The notes under the pieces: generated by a model
What the model saw: the letters and a program-made list of their open reading frames with translations, nothing else
What the model was told of the DNA's origin: nothing
Database searches by the model: none
From: Desulfobacula sp.
GTDB lineage: Bacteria > Desulfobacterota > Desulfobacteria > Desulfobacterales > Desulfobacteraceae
Reading direction: 5' to 3'
Assembly: GCA_028280105.1 (NCBI GenBank)
Contig: JANQML010000020.1
Span: 1-64,000, forward strand
Length of the DNA stretch: 64,000 nucleotides
In this document: piece by piece, positions 26,626 through 35,207 of the stretch
Layout: each line of letters begins with the position of its first letter
Numbering within the stretch: the stretch's first letter is position 1
Translations under genes and position numbers: made by a program

Positions 26626-26668
26626 ACCGCCTCCCGTCAGTTTTTGCCGGGGGGCGGTTTACTTTTAA
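26626..26668 (+). terminator. Rho-independent terminator of the first giant flagellin
   Basis: An 11-bp stem, ACCGCCTCCCG (26626-26636) with CGGGGGGCGGT (26648-26658) including one G-T pair, is followed by TTACTTTT. It lies 33 bases after the flagellin stop codon. Confidence 0.85.
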
Positions 26669-26677
26669 AATAAAACC

Positions 26678-26705
26678 TAATGTTTTCTCTGAAACCATCC
26701 GATAT
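26678..26705 (+). promoter_or_regulatory. candidate sigma-28 promoter for fliD-fliS-flaG
   Basis: TAATGTTT (26678-26685) and TCCGATAT (26698-26705) resemble the FliA elements, but the spacer is 12 rather than 11 bases. It is about 90 bases before the fliD ATG. It is the best candidate seen in this gap. A sigma-54-like string near 26731-26746 lacks the required GG. Confidence 0.4.
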
Positions 26706-26793
26706 TTAATATTAGATCTAACTATTGGATGTGCATGTTTTTTGCATACTATCTGTCTGATGATAGAAATGAATAGTCGGAAAGGAGAATAAA

Positions 26794-28497
26794 ATGGCAT
26801 TGGGATCCATTACAAGCTTAGGTGTGGGTTCGGGATTTGAGCTTCAGGATATCCTTGACAAACTAAGGCAGACCGATGAAATTACGGTCAATTTAAAAAA
26901 GGCCGAAAAGACCCGGCTTGAGGCGCAGGTAACCGAATTCGACAGTATCAACGCCAGGTTGATCCAGATGAAATCCAGCGCCCTTTCTCTGTCCCTTGAA
27001 TCCAATTTTCTGGAACGGTCGGCAGGGGTTTCAGATGAAGAGATTATCTCGGCTGATGTGATTTCTGGCACGGAACTGTCCTCCTATAACATTGATGTAA
27101 AACGCCTGGCGTCCAAAAGTTCATTCCAGAGCATCGGGTTTGAAAAACAGGACTCTATTTTTTATGCAGCCCCGGTTTTGGAATTTACCACACCGGATGA
27201 GCCGGTGGTTACGGAAAAAACAATCCTGGCGTTTACCATCGGCCAAGGGGAGGAACAAAAAAATATCTCTGTCGATATCGCGGCAGGGTCCAACCTTAAA
27301 GAGATCGCCAAAGCCGTCAACTCGGCAGCGGACAATCTGGATGAGGATGGAAACGCCTATGCAAAGGCAACTGTGGAATTCCGTGCAGATGAAGAGAACC
27401 CTGGTGCAAGCAAATATTATATCCGCCTTGCCGCATCAGATGAAAATTCCCTGAACGACAACCGGATTTCGGTTTCACAGGGTGCAGATTTGGTTGCACC
27501 TGATTTTGTATCCTCCTATAAAACCGGTACCGACGCAGATCCGGTTTACATTTCCGTTCCCCATGGCGCCACTGCCCAGGATCTGGTCTCCCTGATCAAC
27601 GAAGATCCAAACAATACCGGGATGACAGCCTCCCTGATTGAAGACGGTACGGCAGAGAATCCGTACCATATTACGCTGACGGCAAAAGAATCCGGTGAAG
27701 ATAATCGCATCGAACTCGAATCCAACTTGAGTTCGGTAATGACGGAAAAACAAGGGGCCGAAACCTCTTTAAATGCCTCGTTCAGTATTGACGGAATTGA
27801 CTATCAACGGCAGAGCAATGACGGGTTGGAATCTTTGATACAGGGGGTTACCCTGAATCTGAATAAAGTCGGAGAATCCCAACTGACCATATCACCTGAT
27901 TTAGACGATATGAAAGAAAAGATAACCCAATTGGTTGATACCTACAATGAATTAATCCAGGACATCAGTTCAAAAATAAAATATGACAGTGATGAGGAAA
28001 AAGACGGGGTTTTGTCTAATTCGAGTTCCGCTAAAGCCCTTACTTTTGAACTTTCAGCCCTTATTGCAACCGATGTCAACACCAAAACCGACATCACCTC
28101 ATTATTGGATCTGGGTATCGAATCAAACCAGGACGGCACCCTCAATCTGGACTCAAAAAAGCTGGATGCGGCATTTTCCGCTTCCATTGACGATGTCACC
28201 CGGCTCTTTATCGGAGACGAAGATGCGGAACTCAAAGGACTGGGTGATATTTTAAACGACAGGTTAACGGAACTGACACACACTTCCGGTCTGATAAACG
28301 GGGAAAAATCTGCCGCTGAGGGAAAAATCAGCCGCTTGGAAACCAATATCGTGGTTGCGGAAGAACGGTTGGACAAACGGTATGAAATGCTTGCCCTGCA
28401 ATTTGTCCAACTGGATGCCTTTATCGGAACCATGAACACACAATCACAATACCTTACAAGCGTCTTTGATGCATTTAACAATTCTCAAAACAATTAA
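26794..28497 (+). CDS. fliD: flagellar filament cap protein FliD
   Basis: A 567-residue hook-associated protein 2. It begins ALGSITSLGVGSGFELQDIL, the standard FliD start, followed by a helical N-terminal segment with KKAEKTRLEAQVTEFDS. The centre holds beta-rich cap domains, including SFSIDGIDYQRQSNDGLESL (hook IN-like) and VTLNLNKVGESQLTI. The C-terminus LTSVFDAFNNSQNN is the family end. It caps the growing filament and folds flagellin at the tip. Unlike FlgK, FlgL and both flagellins nearby, its length is close to normal (usual 450-700). GGAG lies upstream of the ATG. It leads a plus-strand operon of four genes. Confidence 0.92.
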   Translation: MALGSITSLGVGSGFELQDILDKLRQTDEITVNLKKAEKTRLEAQVTEFDSINARLIQMKSSALSLSLESNFLERSAGVSDEEIISADVISGTELSSYNIDVKRLASKSSFQSIGFEKQDSIFYAAPVLEFTTPDEPVVTEKTILAFTIGQGEEQKNISVDIAAGSNLKEIAKAVNSAADNLDEDGNAYAKATVEFRADEENPGASKYYIRLAASDENSLNDNRISVSQGADLVAPDFVSSYKTGTDADPVYISVPHGATAQDLVSLINEDPNNTGMTASLIEDGTAENPYHITLTAKESGEDNRIELESNLSSVMTEKQGAETSLNASFSIDGIDYQRQSNDGLESLIQGVTLNLNKVGESQLTISPDLDDMKEKITQLVDTYNELIQDISSKIKYDSDEEKDGVLSNSSSAKALTFELSALIATDVNTKTDITSLLDLGIESNQDGTLNLDSKKLDAAFSASIDDVTRLFIGDEDAELKGLGDILNDRLTELTHTSGLINGEKSAAEGKISRLETNIVVAEERLDKRYEMLALQFVQLDAFIGTMNTQSQYLTSVFDAFNNSQNN

Positions 28498-28529
28498 TTA
28501 TTTAAGATTAAGACAGAAGGAGACAATTA

Positions 28530-29003
28530 ATGTCAGCCGCTAAAAGTATGAACACTTATTTAAACAACCACTATGAAGGAATGACGCCTGAAAAGCTGAT
28601 TCACATGTTGTATAAAGGCGCCCTTGACCACCTGGCTTGTGCAAGGGAGGGGGTTGTCGAAAAAGATCCTAAAAAACGCGGGGAACATTTAAGCAAAGTT
28701 ATCTCCATCATATCGGAACTGAATACCAGCATCGACCCCAAAGCGGATGATGAATCGACTCAATTTTTAAGAGGGTTATACGCCAGTATGCTGGCGGAGC
28801 TACCCAAAGTCTCCATTACCAATGATCTGAAAACCATAGACCTTACTCGGTCTTACCTAGAGAAATTAAATGAAATCTGGGAGACCCAGGTATTGAAAAA
28901 AACAAATCAGACCCCAAAAAACCGTGTTAAAAAAAGACCGGTTTCTTATGGCCGTGGATATGAATCAGGCAGCGCAGGCGGTCCCAAATCAATTTTTGCC
29001 TGA
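28530..29003 (+). CDS. fliS: flagellin export chaperone FliS
   Basis: A 157-residue protein that binds the flagellin C-terminus and keeps it unfolded for export. The family start (YLNNHYEGMTPEKLIHMLYKG) and helical bundle signatures such as ALDHLACAREGV and LSKVISIISELNTSID are visible, followed by a helix with LRGLYASMLAEL. The C-terminal ~35 residues are basic (RVKKRPVSYGRGYES) and not part of the usual fold. It follows fliD by 32 bases with GGAG before its ATG. With two flagellins of more than 1400 residues the chaperone has an unusually large client. Confidence 0.9.
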   Translation: MSAAKSMNTYLNNHYEGMTPEKLIHMLYKGALDHLACAREGVVEKDPKKRGEHLSKVISIISELNTSIDPKADDESTQFLRGLYASMLAELPKVSITNDLKTIDLTRSYLEKLNEIWETQVLKKTNQTPKNRVKKRPVSYGRGYESGSAGGPKSIFA

Positions 29004-29017
29004 AAAGAGAGAGTGCC

Positions 29018-29410
29018 ATGAAAACACCGTATAAAAAACTCAACCAGACCCTGAAAGAATATAAATTATTGCAGGACAAACAATCGGCTTGTTTTGAAAC
29101 CGAATTGCTGCCGGATATAAAAACGTTAAACTTTGAAAGGACAAAAGTATTCGCCTGTTTGAAAAATGAACTTGACCACTTTCTAAACATGCGTCATTAT
29201 GATGGAAACTGGGCGGAATGCCTGGTGTTTTATCAGACCGAACTGGGCATAATAATGGCAAAGGATCAAATCCTTAAAAAGGCCATTGCCGGTTACAGGG
29301 ATGAATTAAGACAGCATATGTGCGACACCAGCAAACAGAAGACAGCGATTCACGGATATGCCCGAACCACCCGATTAACCGACAGACAAACGATACGTTT
29401 TTCAGGATAG
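29018..29410 (+). CDS. small FliT-like flagellar protein
   Basis: A 130-residue, mostly alpha-helical charged protein between fliS and flaG. I do not recognise a family signature, but the position and size fit FliT or another late-export chaperone. LNQTLKEYKLLQDKQ and KTLNFERTKVFACL look like coiled helices. The C-terminal KQKTAIHGYARTTRL is basic and Thr-rich. It starts 15 bases after fliS and ends 12 bases before the flaG start. An alternative is a FlgN-like protein for the enlarged FliD or flagellins. Confidence 0.5.
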   Translation: MKTPYKKLNQTLKEYKLLQDKQSACFETELLPDIKTLNFERTKVFACLKNELDHFLNMRHYDGNWAECLVFYQTELGIIMAKDQILKKAIAGYRDELRQHMCDTSKQKTAIHGYARTTRLTDRQTIRFSG

Positions 29411-29421
29411 GAGGAAAAACC

Positions 29422-29796
29422 ATGAATGTTAACACTGTAAAAGCCGTCACAGACACGGTACTTTCAGGGCCGCCCCTGACTGAAACAGGGGCTGGAAATG
29501 AAATAAAAAATACACCGCGGGATCAAGAAGCGGATGTTGAAAAAAAACAAAAGGAACAGAGCGCACCTCCGGCGGAAGAGCTCAAAGAGCTGGCCGATAC
29601 ATTGAACGATTACATGGATGATCTTCAGACCAATCTGGGATTTTTCATCAATGAAGAGTTGAACAATGAGGTCATTGTAGAGATTAAAAACAGAAAAACC
29701 GATGAACTGGTAAAACAGATTCCCTCTGAAGAGATGGTGGCGATCCGGGAAAAAATGGCCGAATTAACCGGACTGCTTCTGGATAAAAGCGTATAG
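29422..29796 (+). CDS. flaG: flagellar protein FlaG
   Basis: A 124-residue FlaG. The ATG at 29422 has GGAGG about seven bases upstream and is chosen over a longer frame from 29320 that overlaps the previous gene. The conserved C-terminal half is visible as LGFFINEELNNEVIVEI and VKQIPSEEMVAIREKMAEL. The first 50 residues are polar and charged (EKKQKEQSAPPAEE). FlaG influences filament length in several bacteria and is usually near fliD and fliS. Only 23 bases separate its stop codon from the end of the convergent second flagellin. Confidence 0.85.
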   Translation: MNVNTVKAVTDTVLSGPPLTETGAGNEIKNTPRDQEADVEKKQKEQSAPPAEELKELADTLNDYMDDLQTNLGFFINEELNNEVIVEIKNRKTDELVKQIPSEEMVAIREKMAELTGLLLDKSV

Positions 29797-29819
29797 TTAT
29801 TCTTTTCGCCGGAGTCTTA

Positions 29820-32800
29820 TTATCCCTGCTCAGTAAACAAACTTAATAAATTTTCAGCCCGGATACTCGCATTTTTAATTGAAAAATTAGCTGTTTCCTG
29901 AAGTATTGTTATCTTGGAATAATTGAGCATTTCCTCTGACAAATCAACATCCCTGATGGATGACTCCGACGCATACAGATTAATCTGGTTGGCTGTTATC
30001 CCGGCGATTGCTGAAGATAACTGGTTGTGAACCGAGCCGAGTTGTGAACGAAGATGACCCAAGTCTTTTAATGCTGCATCCGCTATCTCTATCGCATCCT
30101 GTGCCTCGTTACCGGACAGGACCTGTATATCCGACAATTTGGAAATTGCCAAACCGTTTAACCGGGTATTAACCGACTCTTTTTCCAAATTTACATTAAG
30201 AATGCTTCCGGCTGCGATCCTTGAACCGGATTCAATGGACATGGGCCAATCGATCTGGGTGCGCTCAATGGTAATGGTGTCTTCTAGAAACGTACCGGGT
30301 CGGTATACATCACCCGTAACGGAAACAATCTCATTGGTTAAAAAAGTTCCTTGGGCGATGATGCTGCCCCCTTTTAATACAGACCCTTTACCCAGACTCA
30401 TTTGAGTGCCCTGGGGAACCTCTTCCGTTAAAAGGGTTTGTATGGTTCCACCAATACTAGATCCATTGCCGAGTAAAGAATCGGCTCCGAGTTCAGAACC
30501 CTTTGCCATATAAAAATCATCTATAAGCATTAAATCTCTTGCCAATCGGGCTTCCCCCCCTACCCGTGTCCCGGCAATGATTTTCGAATCCGCCCTGTTT
30601 GCAATCACTGATGTCTCATCCAAAACAGTGTTTTCACCAATGGTCATATGTTCCAACAGCTCAAGTTTTAGATATATAGATGTCCCTCTTTCCAGCTCAG
30701 TTCCGTTTCCAAGCTCTGACCCCTCACCAAGTACAAGATCCGTGGCAAGGGTCATATTACTAGCCAGGCGAACGGACTCCTGAAGCACCATGGAAGAGAT
30801 CAGCTCAGCATCCGCCCATATAAATGAATTATACTTAATCTGACTCCCTGATCCTAACTTTGAACCGGTCGTCAAAGTCATATCCGCATCAAGCAACATT
30901 CCCGATGCCAGGATTAATTCATCTTTTGCTAAAAGGCTGTTGTTTTCAAGTAGGCTGCCGGTTGCAATTGTAGAACCCGATGCAAGAGTCATTGTATTAT
31001 TGAGGACCATTCCTGAAATAAGAACGGTATCATCCGCCCCTATTGTCGAACCGTCATGGAATACCGAGCCTGAGGCAATATCGGAACCGATCTCAACATC
31101 CATATTTGTAATCACACTCATGTCTGATGCCAGCACGGCATCATCCGGCCCAATCACAGAACCTGAATTCAGTCGGCTCAAAGCAGAAATGGTTGAACCG
31201 GTAGTCAAAGTCATTGCACCTGCCGTCAAAGTCATTATTGACGATAACGTTGCCAGGTCCGGGCCGATCTGGCTGTTGATTCCTAAGGTACTTCCATTAA
31301 AAATGGTTGACCCCGTTCTCAAGGTAAATGCCCCGGTAATATTCATATCAGAAGCCAGAGTCACGCTGTCGCTACCGATGACAGTTGTTGCAGCAAGACT
31401 ACTGTTAGAACCGATTGTGGATCCGGTCGTCAGGGTCAGCGCACCGGTTACATTCATGTTCGAGGCAAGGGTGGCTTTGTCCGCGCCAATGACCGATGTG
31501 GCAGCCAAGGTACTGTTCCCGGCAATGGTTGAGCCGACGGCCAGCGTCATGGGGCCTGCAAGATTCGTCATATCAGAGGCCAAGGTGGCTTTATCTGCAC
31601 CAATGACGGAACCGGTTGTCAAGCTGCTGCCCCCGGCAATACTTGAGCCGACCGTTAAAACCAGTGGGCCGGTCAGATTGGTCATATCGGATGCCAAGGT
31701 GGCTTTATCCGGCCCGATAACGGAACCGGTTGCAAAGATACTGTTGGCTGCAATTGTTGCTCCTGTGGGTATTGTCATAGCAGCCGTTGTATTTAGATTC
31801 GCACCGAGAGTCACCCCATTCGGACCGGTATTGGAATCGGTTGCCAGGATGGATCCGTTGGCAATAGAACCGGTTTGAACAGGAAAATTCTGATTGATAT
31901 CCGTTGTTACATCCGCACCCAATGGTGCACCTGTGCCAAGGATATTCCCTCCTGTTGTACTCAATGTAAATCCGGCTTCGAGCACCGTACCTGCCCTGAG
32001 CACGGTTCCGGCACCGAGTGTGATAACATCTCCCGGCGTTCCGGTTGAACCCACCGCTCCAATGGTTGCAGCCCCTTTTATGATTGTTCCCGTGGAAAGA
32101 AAAGACCCAGTTATAAGTGTTGAGCCGTTAGCCACCGTATAATTACCTGTTGTGTTGATGGAATTCACAACTGCCGAATCTGTGAGATTGGTGCCGGCAC
32201 CCAGAATGGTTCCGGTTACAAGCGTTGAATTGTTGCCGATAGTATAATTTTCCGTGGTGTTAGGAACGGCGTTGACCACTGCTGTATCCGTCAAAACCGT
32301 GTTATCTCCCAACACTGAACCTGCCCGTAATGTGGAATTATTGGCAATGGTATAATTTTCCGTTGTATTGGCGACCAGATTTACCACAGCCGCGTCTGTT
32401 AAAACGGTATTATCCCCTAAAACGGTATTGGTTCTTAAGGTGCTCCCATTGGGAACAATGAGGTTCCCTGTCAGATTCACGGCATTGACCACAGCCGGAT
32501 CGGTTAATGTTGTATTGGTGGATAAAATAGAATTAGCAGTCAGGGTGCTTCCGTTGCTTAGAGAATAATCCCCAGTGATCGGTCCGATTGTATTTACCGT
32601 TGCCGCCCCAGTAAGAATGGTATTGGCTCCAAGGACAGAATTGGATGTAAGATATGAGCCATTGGCCATTGTGTAATCACCCGTTGTGCCTGCAATTTGG
32701 TTGACAACGGCATTTCCTCCCAGAGTTGTTCCATTCACCAGCATGGTATTTGTGGCAAGGGAGGAACCCGCAGTCAGGGAGTAAACCCCTGTAGTGGTAT

Positions 32801-34484
32801 TAATATTGCTTACAACAGCGTCACCTTGCAGGACAGTGCCTGAGCGGATAATTGTTCCGGCAGTCAATGTAGTGCCGGTGGTGATTCGCCCTTCTCCGTC
32901 CAAAGGGCCTGTTTGAGTAACCTTGGCAGTACCTTGCAGCACACTGCCCGAGGCTAATAATGATCCTTGGGAAAGGACCGAGTTCTGTCTGACGACGCTG
33001 AGGTCCGTTGTTTCATCTGTTGAGGCAATCGTTCCATCTCCCTTAAATAGGGTACCGGCACTGACGATGTTCCCGGCCAGCAATTCCGTTCCTTTCCCGA
33101 GAAGGCTATTTTTTGCAAGTACTGACCCGTTTTTTATAAGGCTTTCCGCATCGGTACTCCCCTGACCGGCCACCGTAATTCTGTCGCTGATTTCATTTTG
33201 AGTCAACAAAATAGACGTTTGAGCGAGCATAGAACCTTTGGGTAAAATCGTCTGATCTGAAATATGAATATCATTCTGAAACTGTGTCCCATAAAGGGTT
33301 TGATCTGTAATCCAAGGGTAATTTAAATACGTATTCTTAGCAAGAATACTTCCTGCCCCAATTTCCGCTGAGGTAGTCATTGCTGCAGTTTCGGCTAGTC
33401 CAATGCCCTTATCAGAAACAGATACGGGTTTCCCTTCTCCTATATTTCGGATGTCAAAATCCACGGAGCCGCGTGCCTTAAGCCGTAGTCTTCCGAATGT
33501 ACTCAGTTCGGTCCCTTTAAACACGGGGCCAAGCTCTTCGCCGGTTTCCACTTTGATGCCCCGGCCGTCAACAGATGTCAGGGTCAGCCGTCCCCCATTT
33601 TCAATGGAGGCCAACACACCATGATTAGGCGTTCTCAAATTGATTGCTTTGACCAATGCCCCATTCGAATCGTTCTCAGAGACGGCGAATCCTCCTATTT
33701 TGACACCGTTAATCGAAAAATCAGGAGAAGTAAAACCGGCTCCGATATTCAGATCTGTTGTAGAAATAACTTCAGAAACAGCCCGAACCCCTGTTTCATC
33801 AGAAGATCGATTGAATAAATCGGCCAGACCGGCCAGACTATTTTCCACGGAATTATCAAATGCAAGATTGACCGCCTCGATTTCAATAAAACGATTTGTT
33901 TGTCGACTCCTAATTCCCAAGTGAAGGATACCTTCCTTAGTACTGTCCAGTGAAAGTTCCCCTGTGGTAATATGCCCTATTTTATCAATAGTCGCCGCAC
34001 CAATGGACAGGTTCAGCCGTTCCCCGGAAAAGGCGCCGATCTGTACAAATTTATCGGTGAACCCGCCGGATAAAAGCTTCTGCCCGTTGAACGAGGTGGT
34101 CCTGGCGATCATATCAAGTTCTTCCAGCAGCTTTTGAATATCTGCCTGGATCGCCTTTCTGCTGGTAACGGTCTGCCCGTCCTGGGCTGCCTGGATGCTT
34201 TTTGTTTTTACGATGTTGATAATATTGACGGCCTCTTCGAGCGCGGCATCTGCAATCTGGGTAATGGATATGGCATCGTTTGCATTCCGGATGGCCTGTC
34301 CCAGTCCCCGGGCCTGGGAATGGAGCGAGTCGGCAATGGACATCCCCGAACTGTCGTCGGCTGCTTTATTAATTCTGAGCCCGGAACCGAGCCGTCCAAT
34401 GGATGCCGTACTTTTTGCCTGATTTTTATTCAAAAAGAGACTCGAGTTCAGCGCAGATATATTTGTATTGATACTGAGAACCAT
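29820..34484 (-). CDS. giant flagellin with hexapeptide-repeat insert, second copy
   Basis: About 1554 residues from the ATG at 34484, eight bases after GGAG. A GTG at 34493 overlapping the fliW stop is the alternative. The ends are flagellin: INTNISALNSSLFLNK, SGLRINKAADDSSGM and, C-terminally, SQLGSVHNQLSSAIAGI and SSIRDVDLSEEMLNYSK. Residues about 370-1400 are repetitive, with units of 36-38 residues such as VIGADKATLASDM and STIAGNSTLAAT, which fit hexapeptides of a left-handed beta-helix (two 18-residue coils per unit). It is related to the first flagellin at both ends. It closes the flgN-flgK-flgL-csrA-fliW operon, so FliW and CsrA are co-transcribed with their target. I see no cysteine in it. 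Confidence 0.9.
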   Translation of the reverse strand: MVLSINTNISALNSSLFLNKNQAKSTASIGRLGSGLRINKAADDSSGMSIADSLHSQARGLGQAIRNANDAISITQIADAALEEAVNIINIVKTKSIQAAQDGQTVTSRKAIQADIQKLLEELDMIARTTSFNGQKLLSGGFTDKFVQIGAFSGERLNLSIGAATIDKIGHITTGELSLDSTKEGILHLGIRSRQTNRFIEIEAVNLAFDNSVENSLAGLADLFNRSSDETGVRAVSEVISTTDLNIGAGFTSPDFSINGVKIGGFAVSENDSNGALVKAINLRTPNHGVLASIENGGRLTLTSVDGRGIKVETGEELGPVFKGTELSTFGRLRLKARGSVDFDIRNIGEGKPVSVSDKGIGLAETAAMTTSAEIGAGSILAKNTYLNYPWITDQTLYGTQFQNDIHISDQTILPKGSMLAQTSILLTQNEISDRITVAGQGSTDAESLIKNGSVLAKNSLLGKGTELLAGNIVSAGTLFKGDGTIASTDETTDLSVVRQNSVLSQGSLLASGSVLQGTAKVTQTGPLDGEGRITTGTTLTAGTIIRSGTVLQGDAVVSNINTTTGVYSLTAGSSLATNTMLVNGTTLGGNAVVNQIAGTTGDYTMANGSYLTSNSVLGANTILTGAATVNTIGPITGDYSLSNGSTLTANSILSTNTTLTDPAVVNAVNLTGNLIVPNGSTLRTNTVLGDNTVLTDAAVVNLVANTTENYTIANNSTLRAGSVLGDNTVLTDTAVVNAVPNTTENYTIGNNSTLVTGTILGAGTNLTDSAVVNSINTTGNYTVANGSTLITGSFLSTGTIIKGAATIGAVGSTGTPGDVITLGAGTVLRAGTVLEAGFTLSTTGGNILGTGAPLGADVTTDINQNFPVQTGSIANGSILATDSNTGPNGVTLGANLNTTAAMTIPTGATIAANSIFATGSVIGPDKATLASDMTNLTGPLVLTVGSSIAGGSSLTTGSVIGADKATLASDMTNLAGPMTLAVGSTIAGNSTLAATSVIGADKATLASNMNVTGALTLTTGSTIGSNSSLAATTVIGSDSVTLASDMNITGAFTLRTGSTIFNGSTLGINSQIGPDLATLSSIMTLTAGAMTLTTGSTISALSRLNSGSVIGPDDAVLASDMSVITNMDVEIGSDIASGSVFHDGSTIGADDTVLISGMVLNNTMTLASGSTIATGSLLENNSLLAKDELILASGMLLDADMTLTTGSKLGSGSQIKYNSFIWADAELISSMVLQESVRLASNMTLATDLVLGEGSELGNGTELERGTSIYLKLELLEHMTIGENTVLDETSVIANRADSKIIAGTRVGGEARLARDLMLIDDFYMAKGSELGADSLLGNGSSIGGTIQTLLTEEVPQGTQMSLGKGSVLKGGSIIAQGTFLTNEIVSVTGDVYRPGTFLEDTITIERTQIDWPMSIESGSRIAAGSILNVNLEKESVNTRLNGLAISKLSDIQVLSGNEAQDAIEIADAALKDLGHLRSQLGSVHNQLSSAIAGITANQINLYASESSIRDVDLSEEMLNYSKITILQETANFSIKNASIRAENLLSLFTEQG
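31130..31790 (-). repeat. 36-38-residue repeats with IGADKATLASDM-type units
   Basis: On the coding strand at least six units of 36-38 codons share the pattern [VI]IG.D.[AV]TLAS.M followed by T[LI]..GS.I...S. Three carry IGADKATLAS exactly. The spacing fits six hexapeptides per unit. More degenerate units extend to about 30700. Confidence 0.8.
32060..32900 (-). repeat. 108-117-bp tandem repeats in the second giant flagellin
   Basis: Units of about 36-39 codons encode NYTIANNSTLRAGSVLGDNT then VLTD.AVVN. Two neighbouring copies near 32231 and 32339 are 108 bases apart and almost identical. This is a different repeat type from the IGADKA block lower in the gene, and it is rich in Asn and Thr. 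Confidence 0.8.
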
Positions 34485-34489
34485 CCGGG

Positions 34490-34945
34490 TCACTCCGCGG
34501 GTTGTCTGGAAATCGCCTTTAATACGTCATATTGATGGGAGTAGTCTGAATCGCAGATGGCCATCTGAATCACTTCCTTTGTCTTGAGATTAACCACCAG
34601 CGGCCCCATGAGATTGGCCGTTATGCTCTTTTCCTTTTCTTCTTCCTTGATATTGATCACCACAAAAAGCAGCAACTCTTTAGATGTCACCCCTTTCCAG
34701 GCCCGGCTCTGGATGAGTGGGTTTAAATCCACCTGGTAATCGGGTTTAAAAACTTTTGGGTTCATTACGATCAGGGCGAGATCCGGCGTTTCAATGGATT
34801 GAAACCAGCAAAAAGGCGCTGTTTTTGGGTCTTCAAGCAGTACAAACCGCTCAAATCCTGAAAACCCGGGCAGGCCTTCGGGCATGCTCAGGATTTTCTC
34901 TTTATCAATCTCAACTTCCCCAAATTTTCTGGTATTAATTTTCAA
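34490..34945 (-). CDS. fliW: flagellar assembly factor FliW
   Basis: A 151-residue FliW. The family core is visible as MPEGLPGFSGFERFVLLED near residues 19-37 and SIETPDLALIVMNP after it, with VNLKTKEVIQMA near the C-terminus. FliW binds flagellin and also CsrA, releasing CsrA inhibition when flagellin is depleted. Its start lies five bases after the csrA stop. Its end overlaps the possible GTG of the giant flagellin, which suggests translational coupling. The flagellin leader sites at 22257-22300 would be the matching CsrA target for the other flagellin copy. Confidence 0.92.
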   Translation of the reverse strand: MKINTRKFGEVEIDKEKILSMPEGLPGFSGFERFVLLEDPKTAPFCWFQSIETPDLALIVMNPKVFKPDYQVDLNPLIQSRAWKGVTSKELLLFVVINIKEEEKEKSITANLMGPLVVNLKTKEVIQMAICDSDYSHQYDVLKAISRQPAE

Positions 34946-34950
34946 ACCAT

Positions 34951-35193
34951 TTACTCCTTTGAAAGCGTATTTTTTAACAGATCAACTGCCTCTGAAATCT
35001 CTTCTATCTCTTTTGAGGCGGATGCAATATTTTCATTTTGTATCTTTTCAAAGACTTCCATTCTTAAAATGTTGACATCCCGGGGTGCTTTAATGCCTAT
35101 CTTAACGGTGCTGCCCTCAATCTCTAAAATACTGACAACAACATCTTTTCCGATCATTATTTTTTCATCTAGTTTCCTGGTAAGAACAAGCAT
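34951..35193 (-). CDS. csrA: carbon storage/translational regulator CsrA
   Basis: An 80-residue CsrA with the usual start MLVLTRKLDEKIMIG and the RNA-binding segment VKIGIKAPRDVNILRMEVFE. The C-terminal 25 residues (ASKEIEEISEAVDLLK) are a longer acidic tail than in enterobacteria, a feature of FliW-regulated CsrA proteins in which FliW binds the C-terminal extension. It is placed between flgL and fliW. AGGA precedes the ATG. It probably represses translation of the flagellin at 22307, and perhaps of others with a GGA near their ribosome sites. Confidence 0.92.
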   Translation of the reverse strand: MLVLTRKLDEKIMIGKDVVVSILEIEGSTVKIGIKAPRDVNILRMEVFEKIQNENIASASKEIEEISEAVDLLKNTLSKE

Positions 35194-35207
35194 GAATTAA
35201 ATTTTTC

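Noticed and set aside
26731-26746. sigma-54-like string before fliD
   Set aside because: GTGCATG and TTGCAT are at the right spacing, but the essential GG at -24 is TG. The sigma-28-like site at 26678 is preferred.
30940-31878. long plus-strand frame opposite the second giant flagellin
   Set aside because: It mirrors the repetitive flagellin codons, is rich in Val, Pro and Ala with no domain, and is explained by low-complexity coding on the minus strand.
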